Source of the DNA: Acidisarcina sp963790505
GTDB lineage: Bacteria; Acidobacteriota; Terriglobia; Terriglobales; Acidobacteriaceae
Assembly (NCBI GenBank): GCA_963790505.1
Contig: CAWBOT010000004.1
Span: 434,001-498,000 of the forward strand
Length of the DNA stretch: 64,000 nt
Direction: 5' to 3'
In this document: positions 44,871-53,948 of the stretch, in pieces
How the letters are laid out: every line of letters begins with the position of its first letter
How positions within the stretch are numbered: position 1 is the stretch's first letter
Translations under genes and position numbers: made by a program
The notes under the pieces: generated by a model
What the model saw: only the letters and a program-made list of their open reading frames with translations
Told to the model about the DNA's origin: nothing
Databases searched by the model: none

Positions 44871-45145
44871 GGAATGCGACACGAATCGGTTTTGAAAGCT
44901 GTTGTGCTGGCTGGGAAGACTCTCCTCTGCAAGATTAAACCTTCCTGAATTCATGCGGCTTCGCGACCCTCGAAGTGCACGCCTCTGGCTCAATGCTCTT
45001 AGACGCAGAAAGCCGCCCATGTGCTCACTCCGCTGGGGCGGTGATGAAGGAGTTTGCGGTTGAACCGGGACCGATTCGCCTACGTAGTCACTGATGAGGA
45101 TAAGGGGTCCAGGGCCGCGCGCCGGGATTGAGAGGAGTGGGTCGA

Positions 45146-45337
45146 ATGTTGACGTTTCTACTTTGGTGTCTCCTGCTGGTTGTGTGCTGGCCGCTGGCGT
45201 TGGTGGCGGCAGTGTTGTATCCGTTGGTTTGGCTGTTCTTGCTGCCGTTCCGACTGGTGGGAATCGCGGTCCACGGTGCACTGGAGCTGGTCTCGGCGGT
45301 GATTTTTCTGCCAGTCCGGATATTGCGCGCTATTTAG
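45146..45337 (+). CDS. Small two-TM membrane protein
   Basis: 63 residues, almost all hydrophobic: MLTFLLWCLLLVVCWPLALV then a second stretch VLYPLVWLFLLPFRLVGIAV. AGGAG 8 nt before the ATG supports the start over an upstream TTG. No family recognised. It runs into the next gene's promoter region after about 50 nt. Confidence 0.6.
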   Translation: MLTFLLWCLLLVVCWPLALVAAVLYPLVWLFLLPFRLVGIAVHGALELVSAVIFLPVRILRAI

Positions 45338-45389
45338 GGACGGCGTTTGGGCGGTTGCCCTCCCACCCGGGAGATGGCATCCTCAAGGA

Positions 45390-45845
45390 ATGAAGCTCCG
45401 ACAATTTTCCGTATGGCTCGTCCTGGGGCTTTTGTGTTGCGGCGCCGCAGCCCAAGATAGAGGGGAGTGGCAGCCTGCGAGCAAGACGGCGGAATCTATC
45501 ACCGGTGTCGTCGCCTTCGGTGATGAGAAGATGTCCATCAATCTCGCCAGTTTTCCTATCGCACAGATCCGGCCCTTAACACCGGCGGAGGCGGCAGCGA
45601 TCTTTTCCGTCGAGCCGGGAGCAGCCGGCGGCGGCAATCTGTATCGGCTGGAGATTCCTGGAGCGAAGAAGTTCGCCCACAAGAACACTCTCTGCGGCTC
45701 TGAAGAAACCGCTTGGATGACGACCTATACCTCCGGCCGCACACTTCAGCTTGCTTTCTTTTCCGGTCTAAAGATGCCGGTGTTCACTGCCGAGGCCCTT
45801 GCCAACACCACTAGCCTCTGCGGAACCTTTACCTACTCACGCTGA
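45390..45845 (+). CDS. Secreted protein with two C-terminal cysteines
   Basis: 151 residues with a signal peptide (MKLRQFSVWLVLGLLCCGAAAQ). The mature part has the phrase PLTPAEAAAIFSVEPGAAGGG and two Cys (NTLCGSEET and TSLCGTFTY) that could form a disulfide. No family recognised. Poor Shine-Dalgarno: AAGGA lies almost next to the ATG. Confidence 0.65.
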   Translation: MKLRQFSVWLVLGLLCCGAAAQDRGEWQPASKTAESITGVVAFGDEKMSINLASFPIAQIRPLTPAEAAAIFSVEPGAAGGGNLYRLEIPGAKKFAHKNTLCGSEETAWMTTYTSGRTLQLAFFSGLKMPVFTAEALANTTSLCGTFTYSR

Positions 45846-45864
45846 CGGTTTACTGGCGAGCCGA

Positions 45865-46311
45865 CTAGTTCGGCCTTTCGGGCTTCGTGCGGCGGGGGTG
45901 CTCCTGAAAGCGGTCGTCCAGAGGTTGACGCCCCTGAAATCCCGATTCGACGGTGTGCCAGTGGGTGATTCGAGCTTCGCCCATCTTCCAGCAGAGCAGG
46001 ACGACGGTGTCGTCAACCTTGCAGGGGAAGTCGAGCAGGCCGATCTCGAGGTCCTTGATCTGGACGCCGATAGAGTTAATTTCTTCCAGAGCGTCTTTGG
46101 CCCGCTGGATATGCGCTTCCAACTCGACGCGCTGACGGCCGACCTTCGCCACGTCGACATGCATGCCGCCGGAGACAAAGATGCGCTGGCTGAGCCGTTG
46201 CAATTCGTCGTTGATTTGTTCGGCGGCCTTCTTGGCTTCGATGCCGCGCCTGAGCAGCGACTCGAGTACAGGAACCAGAGCCTGGGCTTCGTCCAGGGTA
46301 AAAAGCTTCAT
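45865..46311 (-). CDS. DUF2203 family protein
   Basis: 148 residues. DUF2203 pattern: LFTLDEAQALVPVLESLL at the start, then SIGVQIKDLEIGLLDFPCKVDD, VVLLCWKMGEARITHWHTVE and FQGRQPLDD at the end. Function unknown; such proteins are widespread in soil bacteria. It is 5 nt from the nadA stop, so it is likely the second gene of that transcript. Confidence 0.88.
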   Translation of the reverse strand: MKLFTLDEAQALVPVLESLLRRGIEAKKAAEQINDELQRLSQRIFVSGGMHVDVAKVGRQRVELEAHIQRAKDALEEINSIGVQIKDLEIGLLDFPCKVDDTVVLLCWKMGEARITHWHTVESGFQGRQPLDDRFQEHPRRTKPERPN

Positions 46312-46316
46312 ATGAA

Positions 46317-47486
46317 CTAGACCTTAATCTCAAGCATACGGTCCAACGCGACCCGGGCCCAATATTTCACGTCATCGCGGACCTTGATCCGGTTCACGAC
46401 CCGGCCTTCGATCAGGTTTTCGAGCGCCCACGCGAGGTGTTGCGGGCTGATGCGATACATCGTAGTGCATAGGCAGCCGGTATCGTCGAGGGTGATGATC
46501 TTCTTGCCGAGGGGAGCGAACTGGCGTGCCAGCCGGTTCACGAGGTGGATCTCAGTGCCGATGGCGAAGACGCTGCCCTCGGGCGATTGCTCGACAAGTT
46601 GAATAATGCGTTCGGTCGAGCCCATCGCATCGGCCTTCTGGCAGACTTCCCAGCGGCACTCGGGGTGAACGACGACCTGGATGCCGGGATATTTCGCCCG
46701 AACCGCATCCACATGGCCGGGGAGGAAGCGCTGATGGACGGAGCAGTGCCCCTTCCAAAGGACGACCTTGGCTGCGAGAAGACGCGCCGGCGTAAGTCCA
46801 CCGTTGATCTGATACGGGTCCCAAACGACCATTTCGTTGAGCGGGATCCCCATAGCGAAGGCGGTATTGCGGCCGAGGTGCTGGTCGGGAAGAAAGAGGA
46901 TTTTCTCGCCGCGCGCGAAGGCCCACTCGAAGGCTGCCCGCGCATTGGAAGAGGTGCAGACCAGGCCGCCGCGTTCGCCGCAGAATGCCTTGATGGAGGC
47001 GGCAGAATTCATATAAGTAAGCGGTGTGATCGAACCGTTCAATCCTGCGGCCATCAGCGAATCCCAGCAATCCTCGACCTGACCGATCTCTGCCATGTCG
47101 GCCATCGAGCAGCCGGCGTTCAGGTCGGGAAGAATGACCTGCTGATGGCTACTGCCGAGGATGTCGGCGCTCTCGGCCATGAAATGGACTCCGCAGAAGA
47201 CGATGTATTGGCTTTGGGTCTCGGCGGCAATTTTGGACAGCTTATAGGAGTCTCCAGTGACGTCAGCGAAGCGGATCACTTCGTCGCGCTGGTAGTGGTG
47301 ACCAAGGAGGATCGTGGTGGCACCGAGAACCTCGCGCGCCGCAGCGATGCGGCCGTCCATGGTGTGGTCGGGCAGGGCGAGGTAGTTGTCCAGCGAACAG
47401 GCTTCTGTACCCGCATACTGCGAACTTGCCACAGGCGAGGACTCGGCATGCGTAGAAAGGACCGCTTCTTCCAATAGAGTGCTCAT
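46317..47486 (-). CDS. nadA: Quinolinate synthase A
   Basis: 389 residues from ATG 47486 (MSTLLEEAVL), with GGAAG about 6 nt upstream; the upstream extension is non-conserved. Condenses iminoaspartate with DHAP to quinolinate for NAD synthesis. The three cluster cysteines are in FCGVHFMAE, GLVCTSSNARAAFEW and DDTGCLCTTM, and the substrate motif LGHHYQRDEV is present. A 4Fe-4S enzyme. nadB and nadC are not in this window. Confidence 0.97.
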   Translation of the reverse strand: MSTLLEEAVLSTHAESSPVASSQYAGTEACSLDNYLALPDHTMDGRIAAAREVLGATTILLGHHYQRDEVIRFADVTGDSYKLSKIAAETQSQYIVFCGVHFMAESADILGSSHQQVILPDLNAGCSMADMAEIGQVEDCWDSLMAAGLNGSITPLTYMNSAASIKAFCGERGGLVCTSSNARAAFEWAFARGEKILFLPDQHLGRNTAFAMGIPLNEMVVWDPYQINGGLTPARLLAAKVVLWKGHCSVHQRFLPGHVDAVRAKYPGIQVVVHPECRWEVCQKADAMGSTERIIQLVEQSPEGSVFAIGTEIHLVNRLARQFAPLGKKIITLDDTGCLCTTMYRISPQHLAWALENLIEGRVVNRIKVRDDVKYWARVALDRMLEIKV

Positions 47487-47857
47487 AGATCTTCCGCCTT
47501 CAGTCCACCAGCATGAAGCAGGTTGGACGGGGATGTTGAAAGCAACTGCTTTGGTTGCAGAGAGTTCACTGCGGCGTGGCCGCCCAACCCCCGGGGATGT
47601 TGCAACCCTGCTTATTAGACTCACCCGCCAGCGCCCAGTTGCACGAATCGGGGTCAGCGAAGTGGTCTATTACAAGTTTAACGGAAGTAACCCCTTGAAA
47701 GCGCTGATATGGAAGCTGTTCCAAGAAGCTACCTGCCTCCGCGCGGCAGAGAAACATCCAGAGAGGCCGTGAGTTCGTTCCAACACAGAACCGCCAAATT
47801 CGTAATCGTCCTTCAGGCGTTTGTGAGCAGACCGTAGGGCATTTATCATGAGGGGCG
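47487..47857. other. Gene-free stretch between nadA and tatB
   Basis: 370 bp, divergent promoters of nadA (minus) and the tat operon (plus). No hairpin, repeat or small ORF that I would support. Confidence 0.5.
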
Positions 47858-48430
47858 ATGCACGTGGGCGATACCATCTTTATTTTCTGTCTGGCGCTGA
47901 TCATCTTCGGCCCCAAGAAGCTGCCGGAGATCGGCCGCCAGATCGGTAAGCTGATGGTCGAGTTTCGCCGCGCCAGCAATGAATTCAAGATGCAGATAGA
48001 AGAGGAGTTGCGGGCTTCGGATGAGGCTGAGCGGCAGAAGGAGATTACCGCCGCGACGACGATGCTGCCAACTCCAACCCCAGCGACCACTTCGCCGGCC
48101 TATGAAGCGGCAGTGGCTGCCGAGGAGGGTCTGGCTTCGCCAGCGACCCCGGTCATCGCACCGCCGAGCACGGGGCTTCCTGTAAACCATGGTTTCGGCT
48201 CGGCAGCGGCTGATAGTGAGACATCTGTTGTAGAAACCGCCTCTGAGGAGGCTTACCCCGAACCGGCGAATGGTTTCAATCCGGGATTGAACACCGCATC
48301 GAATGGTCTGGCTGTCGAGACTTCTTTCGCTGCCGAGGCATCAATCCCACCCGAAGCTGTCAAGCGGGCCGCTCTGGAAGTTGAAGAACCGGAAGACGAA
48401 AAGGCCCAGGCGCCCGTCCATCATGGTTGA
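47858..48430 (+). CDS. tatB: Sec-independent translocase TatA/TatB-type protein
   Basis: 190 residues. N-terminal TM helix then the hinge FGPKKLPEIGRQIGKLMVEFRRASNEF, followed by a long low-complexity Ala/Pro-rich C-terminal tail, which fits TatB better than TatA. With TatC it forms the receptor for twin-arginine substrates such as the NIPSNAP protein at 24.9 kb. Its stop overlaps the tatC start by 8 nt. No tatA copy in this window. Confidence 0.9.
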   Translation: MHVGDTIFIFCLALIIFGPKKLPEIGRQIGKLMVEFRRASNEFKMQIEEELRASDEAERQKEITAATTMLPTPTPATTSPAYEAAVAAEEGLASPATPVIAPPSTGLPVNHGFGSAAADSETSVVETASEEAYPEPANGFNPGLNTASNGLAVETSFAAEASIPPEAVKRAALEVEEPEDEKAQAPVHHG

Positions 48431-49232
48431 CCTGGTAGACCGCGCGCGCGCCGCGCTGACCGAACGCAAAGATCAGACCGAGCTGCCGGGCATGAGCCTG
48501 ATCGAGCACCTGAACGAGCTGCGGCAGCGGCTGGTGCATTCTGCGGTCGCGCTGGTGATCGGCTTCTTTGTCGCTTACGCCTTCCACGAGAAGATCTTTG
48601 GCTACATGCAGGCGCCGATCGTAGAGGCGCTCAAGAAGAACCATCTCGACACGCAGCTGGTCATCCACAACCCCATCGACGGCTTCAATATGTATTTGAA
48701 GATCAGCTTTACCGTCGGAGCGATCCTGGCTGCGCCTTACATCCTTTATCAGCTTTGGCTGTTCATCTCGCCGGGGCTTTACGCGAATGAGAAGAAATAT
48801 GTGACACCGTTCATGATCGCGACGGTTGGGCTGTTTCTCTGCGGCGCGTTCTTTGGCTATCACTATGTCTTTCCCGGCTCGCTCGGGTTTCTCTTTGACT
48901 ATTCCAAACAGTTCAAGCCGCTGATTGAGATCAGCGAATATACCGACCTCTTCAATACGGTGATCCTTGGGCTGGGAGTGACCTTTGAGTTGCCGATCCT
49001 GGTGATGTTTCTTTCGCTTTTCGGCATCGTGAGCCCGAAATTCCTGTGGAAGAATATTCGCTACGCGATTCTCATCATCTTCGTCATAGCGGCGATCATT
49101 ACGCCGACTCCGGATGTATTGACGATGTGCGTCTTTGCCAGTCCAATGCTGGTGCTTTACCTGGTCAGCATTGGGGTCTCGTTCATGGTGCACCCGGCGC
49201 GGCGACGGAAGAAGATGGAGCAGGCGTCGTAA
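48423..49232 (+). CDS. tatC: Sec-independent translocase TatC
   Basis: 269 residues from ATG 48423. TatC signature SLIEHLNELRQRLVHS at the N-terminus, six TM helices, the FNMYLKISFTVGAILAAPYILYQLW loop region and FELPILVMFLS. Core of the Tat receptor; folds and passes folded proteins across the membrane. Starts inside the tatB stop region (8-nt overlap) and ends 1 nt into the peptidase gene (TAATG). Confidence 0.97.
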   Translation: MVDLVDRARAALTERKDQTELPGMSLIEHLNELRQRLVHSAVALVIGFFVAYAFHEKIFGYMQAPIVEALKKNHLDTQLVIHNPIDGFNMYLKISFTVGAILAAPYILYQLWLFISPGLYANEKKYVTPFMIATVGLFLCGAFFGYHYVFPGSLGFLFDYSKQFKPLIEISEYTDLFNTVILGLGVTFELPILVMFLSLFGIVSPKFLWKNIRYAILIIFVIAAIITPTPDVLTMCVFASPMLVLYLVSIGVSFMVHPARRRKKMEQAS

Positions 49233-50146
49233 TGCGTCCGGTGCTTCGTTCTCTACGCGGGATTGCTCTGCTGATCGTCCTGGGCGGAATGGCTGCGTTG
49301 GCGCAGGCTCCGCACTTCAGCGGCGAGCGTGCGCTCGAGTATGCGCGGGAGTTCGTGGCGTTTGGGCCGAGGTATAACGGCAGCGACGGGTTGGCGAAGG
49401 CGCAAGGCTACTTGCGGAAGCAGTTCGCCAAGGACAATCTGACGGAGGACACGTTCGTGTCCGATACGGCGGTTGGGCCGCAGGTGCTGCATAACTTCGT
49501 GGTGAAGTTTCCTGGGAAGAAGGACGGAATCATCGTCCTTGCGACGCATTATGAGACGAACTTCCCGCTGCGGAATACGAGTTTTGTGGGGGCGAATGAT
49601 GGGGCTGCAACCACTGGATTGCTGATTGAGATCGCCAACCACTTGCGGACGGGAAAGCCGCGGGAGGGATACAGCGTCTGGCTGGTGTTTTTCGATGGCG
49701 AAGAGGCGGTGAAGGCGTGGAGCCAGTCCGATTCACTTTATGGCAGCCGGCACATGGCGGCGAAGTGGACGAACGATGGCACGCTGAAGAAGATCAAGGC
49801 GTTCATGCTGACCGACATGATCGGCGATAAGAACCTGGACATCCTGCGGGAGAGCGCTTCGACCGGATGGCTGGTCGATTTGGTGAAGCAGGCGGCCGTC
49901 CATGAGGGCGACCAGCGGTATTTCTTCCAGAGCTCCGGCGGGATGGAGGACGACCATGTGCCGTTCCTGCAGCGGGGGGTGCCGTCGATCGACATTATCG
50001 ACTCCGACTATGGGCCGCATGACTCGGCGCATCCGGATGGATACCACCACACTCCTGAGGACACGCTGGACAAGATCAGCGCGAAGAGCCTGACGGTCGA
50101 TGGCGATGTGCTGCTGGAAGCGATCCGGATGCTCGATTTGCGGTAG
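49232..50146 (+). CDS. M28-type peptidase / glutaminyl-cyclase-like, secreted
   Basis: 304 residues with a signal peptide (cleavage near AALAQA). Co-catalytic zinc residues are His106 in ATHYETN, Asp123 in FVGANDGAA, Glu157/158 in FFDGEEA, an Asp in MLTDMIGD and His in YHHTPEDTLD. The first ligand motif is HYE instead of the usual HYD, closer to glutaminyl cyclases. Starts with a 1-nt overlap to tatC. Likely trims exported proteins or peptides. Confidence 0.85.
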   Translation: MRPVLRSLRGIALLIVLGGMAALAQAPHFSGERALEYAREFVAFGPRYNGSDGLAKAQGYLRKQFAKDNLTEDTFVSDTAVGPQVLHNFVVKFPGKKDGIIVLATHYETNFPLRNTSFVGANDGAATTGLLIEIANHLRTGKPREGYSVWLVFFDGEEAVKAWSQSDSLYGSRHMAAKWTNDGTLKKIKAFMLTDMIGDKNLDILRESASTGWLVDLVKQAAVHEGDQRYFFQSSGGMEDDHVPFLQRGVPSIDIIDSDYGPHDSAHPDGYHHTPEDTLDKISAKSLTVDGDVLLEAIRMLDLR

Positions 50147-50753
50147 GGAAGGGTGGCGTTTTCGCCGAAGATTCGCTCCATGCCCCCCTCCCCCTAGGAT
50201 TTTCCGGTTAAATCTCTGTTTTCAGCGGGTTAGGCGGGGGTGGATCGAGCTAAATCCATTCGAATCAGTCGGCATGATCTAACGGTCTCTTCTTTCAGCG
50301 AATTACGGCAGAGGCTCGGGTGGGCTGCAGGGCGGGGTTGGGCTCCGTGCGCCGGGCTCTGTTTATTTGATCCCTATATTCAGGATATCAAGTTGACCCC
50401 ATTCACTATGCCAACTTTTGGGATTTTTGATCTCGATGATTTGGTGGGAGTTAGGGGTGAAATTGGGTAGTTGGGAGGGTTGACAGGGTTGGGAGCAAGG
50501 TGCGGTCAGGCCAAGAGTCTCAGAGCCCGGCGCGCTCCCGCGAGCCAGATGACGGAGCGCTTCTGCCAGGTCTTTCGATGCGTTCGATCCAATATCGGCG
50601 CAGAACGATAGGCAGGTGCTGTATATAGTCCGACTAAACGAAATTCTGATTGCGTTTAGTTTGGGCGTTCGCTTCATGCAGGTGGATTAGTCAAGGGCGG
50701 TCCTGGGCGAGTCGCCCGAGGACCGGCCTAACAAACTCTATAATTGGGCCACC
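50147..50753. other. Gene-free stretch bordering the accessory island
   Basis: 607 bp that contain copy B of the dispersed repeat (50183-50470). The rest, up to the DGQHR gene, shows no reliable gene. Around 50650 a short promoter-like region precedes ATG 50754; no clear sigma boxes. Confidence 0.5.
50183..50470 (+). repeat. Dispersed ~280-bp repeat, copy B
   Basis: Matches copy A at 17285-17562 in inverted orientation. The identical 47-nt core is 50360-50406. In this copy the C-rich side (CCCCCCTCCCCC at 50184-50195) lacks the GGTACC palindrome that copy A has. It borders the accessory island on the left. Confidence 0.85.
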
Positions 50754-52046
50754 ATGGGCGACACCTCCCAAAGAGATAGGGAAACGACGAAGCCTCCGGC
50801 CCGATTCATCGGGATTGGCGGCGAAGAGAAGCGAGCTGAAGTCGCTAGGCTTATTCAGGACTTCATCGGGGCTTTTGCTCCGATTGAAGCCGACCTTAGC
50901 GAGATTCTTGTTTTCACAGATCGCCGCACGGGCGCTCATTACTGTGAGTGTCATGTCAAAGCTTCGAAGTTCGTACCGGGCTGCACAACCGATGTTCCAC
51001 TGGACCCTGAAGAGCAGGCGGAGTACCGGGCTAACCGTGAAATTGTCGATGACCATGTAGCGTTCGAGCGGATGAAGGCGGACGCCTCCCAGGGACGCAG
51101 CTTTAGTAATATCGTTGCTGAATTCAACCCTCAGCAGAATCCAGCCTTGCCTCTCGGAGTGATCGGCGGCCAGCACCGGACGGAAGCAATCAAAGAAGCC
51201 CTGGCAAGGGGCATCGATGAATATCACGAGGTAAAAGTCTATTTCGGCCTTGACCAAGAGCAGCGGTTGGATGTTCAGGTCGTCTCGAATACGGTGATCG
51301 CGGTCTCTGGCGATCTTTATGATCGGATGCTGGAGACTGTAAAAGGGCCACAGCTCAGAAAGTGGTGCCATCAGACTGGGTTGCTCGCCAAAGACTTAGA
51401 CTTTGGCGACAAGGCGCAACGGAGCGGTCCTATCACTGTGCGCTTAGCACGGACATTCATTATCAATTTCTACGAGGGCCTCAAAATCTCTCAGATGCCC
51501 TTCGACACTACGGATACCTCGCCTGTCATACCGGGAGTAGGCAGTGACAACGTGCTGTGGGATAAGCTGCGCGGCCGTGATCCCTCGATCTGGGAAGACG
51601 CTCGTCTTAACAGGGCTGGGGCAGAATTCGCTAAACTTGCTGCCGCGCAAAGGAAGGCTATTGAGGACAAGAAGGGCCCGGCTGACTATCGCGAAAAGGC
51701 GATGAATATCGCGATTCTCGCAGCTTGGGCCTATATCGCGGGTTATCTCACGGGAAATGAAACTCGCCTAAATCGTCATTTTGCGCTTAGCGAAAAAACC
51801 GGCAGCGATCCCCTGAACTCCTCTGCCTTGGCGAAGGGGAAGCACAAAACTGATCCTGAGAATTATCGTGGGCTTGGGACAAGGACAGATGCGAAGGAGC
51901 GAGGTAGGCTAGTCGAGCTTTTCTATTACCAGGCTGAGAAGGGAGATGGAATTACAAAGAGCGCCATCGAGGTTGCCATTGCCAAGTACTACGCGAAGCA
52001 GAGTCAACTCGAGGTCCAGCGGCTCGAGAAGGGCACCCGCAAATGA
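50754..52046 (+). CDS. DGQHR-domain (DndB-like) protein
   Basis: 430 residues. The DGQHR motif of the ParB-like/DndB group is present as LGVIGGQHRTEAIKEAL (138-142 is GGQHR), followed by VKVYFGLDQEQRLDVQVVSNT. DGQHR proteins include DndB, a regulator of DNA phosphorothioation; stand-alone versions are common in defence islands. No DndA/C/D/E or PT genes are nearby. Its stop overlaps the next ATG by 4 nt (ATGA), so the two gene products are coupled. Moderately AT-rich compared with the chromosome. Function unknown. Confidence 0.8.
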   Translation: MGDTSQRDRETTKPPARFIGIGGEEKRAEVARLIQDFIGAFAPIEADLSEILVFTDRRTGAHYCECHVKASKFVPGCTTDVPLDPEEQAEYRANREIVDDHVAFERMKADASQGRSFSNIVAEFNPQQNPALPLGVIGGQHRTEAIKEALARGIDEYHEVKVYFGLDQEQRLDVQVVSNTVIAVSGDLYDRMLETVKGPQLRKWCHQTGLLAKDLDFGDKAQRSGPITVRLARTFIINFYEGLKISQMPFDTTDTSPVIPGVGSDNVLWDKLRGRDPSIWEDARLNRAGAEFAKLAAAQRKAIEDKKGPADYREKAMNIAILAAWAYIAGYLTGNETRLNRHFALSEKTGSDPLNSSALAKGKHKTDPENYRGLGTRTDAKERGRLVELFYYQAEKGDGITKSAIEVAIAKYYAKQSQLEVQRLEKGTRK

Positions 52047-52588
52047 GGGACATCGATGCGCTGGCCACGCTCTTGCTGGAAGAGAGCAAGCGCTTCCTAG
52101 AGAAGGCTCACGAGACGACCGACGATACTGCCCGGCACGCTTTCTTGCATGCCTCGCTCAGTCTTGGTTTTTCCTCGCTCGAGGCACACGTCAACTCGAT
52201 AGTTGATGACCAGCTTGAACGAACCGACCTCAGCGTTCATGAACGCGCTTTCCTATCTGAGCGAAAGGTGAATTTGCAACAGGGTGCGTTTGCGTTACAC
52301 GATTCGCTTCAAATGCAAAGAATTGATGAGCGAATTGCGCTTTTGTGGACAAGGTGTTCGGTTCACGATGCCTTCGACTATCAGTCGGCGAGTTGGTCGC
52401 ATTTGAAGGAAGGTATCAAGCTGCGAAATGAGCTGACGCATCCGAGGGAAGCAACAGAGCTCACGACCGACCGGGTTGGGCGTAGTTTAAGTGCAATCAT
52501 CGACATCATTGATATCGCCTACACAAGGATCTACGGTAAGCCGCTTCCGGCGAAGAATCGCGGACTACAATCGAGATTAAGCTTTTAG
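52043..52588 (+). CDS. HEPN-like protein, candidate RNase
   Basis: 181 residues, mostly helical. The helix LGFSSLEAHVNSIVDDQLE is the type found near the first HEPN helix pair, and IKLRNELTHPREATEL contains Arg128-N-E-L-T-His133, the R-x4-6-H active site of HEPN ribonucleases. HEPN domains serve as toxin-type RNases in many defence and toxin-antitoxin systems. It is translated with the DGQHR protein (ATGA overlap), which may be its antitoxin or sensor. That role is inferred. Confidence 0.65.
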   Translation: MRDIDALATLLLEESKRFLEKAHETTDDTARHAFLHASLSLGFSSLEAHVNSIVDDQLERTDLSVHERAFLSERKVNLQQGAFALHDSLQMQRIDERIALLWTRCSVHDAFDYQSASWSHLKEGIKLRNELTHPREATELTTDRVGRSLSAIIDIIDIAYTRIYGKPLPAKNRGLQSRLSF

Positions 52589-52643
52589 ACCGGTTGGACC
52601 CTCGACGCCTTATTACTTTGCTGAACGAGGAGATCTGGTCCCA

Positions 52644-52672
52644 CCCACATCTGGTGGGTTACACGCGATCAG
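52644..52672. repeat. Degenerate copy of the CCCACATCTGG hairpin repeat
   Basis: CCCACATCTGGTGGGTTACA (52644 on) shares its first half with the hairpin at 53433-53468, but the 3' arm is decayed (GCGATCAGG). It lies between the HEPN gene and the GESHY gene. Confidence 0.5.
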
Positions 52673-52718
52673 GGCGCCTTGCGAAATTTCTCGTAACGAT
52701 GCGAGATATAATCCGCGG

Positions 52719-53399
52719 ATGGCTTGGAAAGATACAAAAGTCGCGTTCGAGCCTTGGGTGGGAGTAAATTACAAACTTGGTATAGCGGGAAAGAAGGTCC
52801 TCGTACTGGGCGAGTCCCATTACCACGACTGCGAGAAGGACGAGAATTGTAAGAACAAGGCCAACAGAAACGCACGTCACCGGAATCTCACGACCGGTGT
52901 AGTCGACTCGTGGAAGGACAAGCCGCACCGATCTCCGGTTTCACACCGGGTGCCCCAACTCTTCGCAATTGAGAAGGCCGAGTTTTGGAGTCGCGTCGCC
53001 TTTTATAACTATTTGCAGACTTTTGCCGGTGCTCGACCGAGGCATTCGCCCGCCGACGTTAACTGGAACGACAGTGACTCGGCCGAGGCTTTCCAATCGG
53101 TATTGGACTGTCTTCAGCCCGACCGAGTTCTCGTGCTGGGCAAAAATACCTGGACAAATCTCCCGATCGATCCCAACATCCTTTCCAGCTCGCCGATTCC
53201 GGAGGAACGGATAAAGCTTCAGAATAGCCGCGTCACCTGGTATGGAGACGATAGCATCGCCTACTGGTACGCTTCTCGCTCTGGAAAGCTAGCCTTGGCT
53301 ATGCCGATCATGCATCCTTCCGCACCCGGATTTTCTCCAGAGGGCTGGATTCCCTCCGTCAGCCTCTGGCTAAACTTGCCGCCGCGACCCTCGGAATAG
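52719..53399 (+). CDS. Protein with GESHY and HPS motifs, possibly UDG-like fold
   Basis: 226 residues; not confidently assigned. The N-terminal strand KKVLVLGESHYHD (LGESHY 30-35) and a later MPIMHPSAPGF (HPS 199-201) have the order and spacing of the two main motifs of uracil-DNA-glycosylase-fold proteins (first motif G-x-x-P/H-Y, second H-P-S). FYNYLQTFAG and the strand DRVLVLGKNTWTNLP between them fit as well. Such stand-alone proteins are found in accessory islands. Activity unknown. Follows the HEPN gene after 130 nt. Confidence 0.5.
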   Translation: MAWKDTKVAFEPWVGVNYKLGIAGKKVLVLGESHYHDCEKDENCKNKANRNARHRNLTTGVVDSWKDKPHRSPVSHRVPQLFAIEKAEFWSRVAFYNYLQTFAGARPRHSPADVNWNDSDSAEAFQSVLDCLQPDRVLVLGKNTWTNLPIDPNILSSSPIPEERIKLQNSRVTWYGDDSIAYWYASRSGKLALAMPIMHPSAPGFSPEGWIPSVSLWLNLPPRPSE

Positions 53400-53432
53400 C
53401 ACCGTGGCGGTGAGGTCGGCGCTTCCGATCCT

Positions 53433-53468
53433 CCCACATCTGGCGGGTTACACCCGCTCAGATATGGG
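53433..53468. repeat. Long hairpin repeat CCCACATCTG...CAGATATGGG
   Basis: Arms CCCACATCTG (53433-53442) and CAGATATGGG (53459-53468) with one mismatch, and an inner pair CGGGT/ACCCG with TAC at the tip. A second copy of the core lies at 53949-53976 (TCTGGCGGGTTATACCCGC). A decayed one is at 52644. Confidence 0.75.
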
Positions 53469-53491
53469 GCACCCCTTTTGGGTGGTGGCTG

Positions 53492-53873
53492 GAGAAGTGA
53501 GGACGGAAGATTTGATCCTCCCACCCTTCCGCCGGGGCGGACTCGCGTCCGCCCTATCCCATGTCCGAGAATCCGGACATGGAGCACCCGCATTTGTGGT
53601 GGGTGCGGGCTTCGCAAACCGCAGATCCTTCGGCTTTGCCTCAGGATGACATTTGTTTTTAGTGCTGGCGATTGTGGTGGTTGAGAAGTGAGGACGGAAG
53701 ATTTGATCCTCCCACCCTTCCGCCGGGGCGGACTCGCGTCCGCCTTTCCCATGTCCGAGAATCCGGACATGGAGCACCCGCATTTGTGGTGGGTGCGGGC
53801 ATCGCAAACAGCAGATCCTTCGGCTTTGCCTCAGGATGACAGTTGTTATTTAGTGCTGGTGATGGTGGCGATT
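53492..53873. repeat. 191-bp tandem repeat, two copies
   Basis: Unit 1 is about 53492-53682 and unit 2 about 53683-53873, nearly identical (GAGAAGTGAGGACGGAAGAT at both starts). Each unit holds a hairpin with arms CCATGTCCG (53559-53567) and CGGACATGG (53574-53582). A partial, more diverged third copy is at about 54065-54225. Two copies side by side show a recent duplication; no gene is duplicated. Confidence 0.85.
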
Positions 53874-53948
53874 GAGGAGTGAGGACGACGCCTGCGCCCC
53901 CCCCACAACTCCACCCCAGCGACGAAGACCTGTCGCCGGGGACCCCGG

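Noticed and set aside
44871..45145. Extension of the lipoprotein upstream to 45281.
   Set aside because: The upstream part is a low-complexity, non-conserved stretch before a clear signal peptide; it also overlaps the start region of the plus-strand gene.
50754..52046. Chromosomal ParB partition protein.
   Set aside because: It has a GGQHR motif but no ParB helix-turn-helix region, no parA neighbour and no parS-like sites visible.
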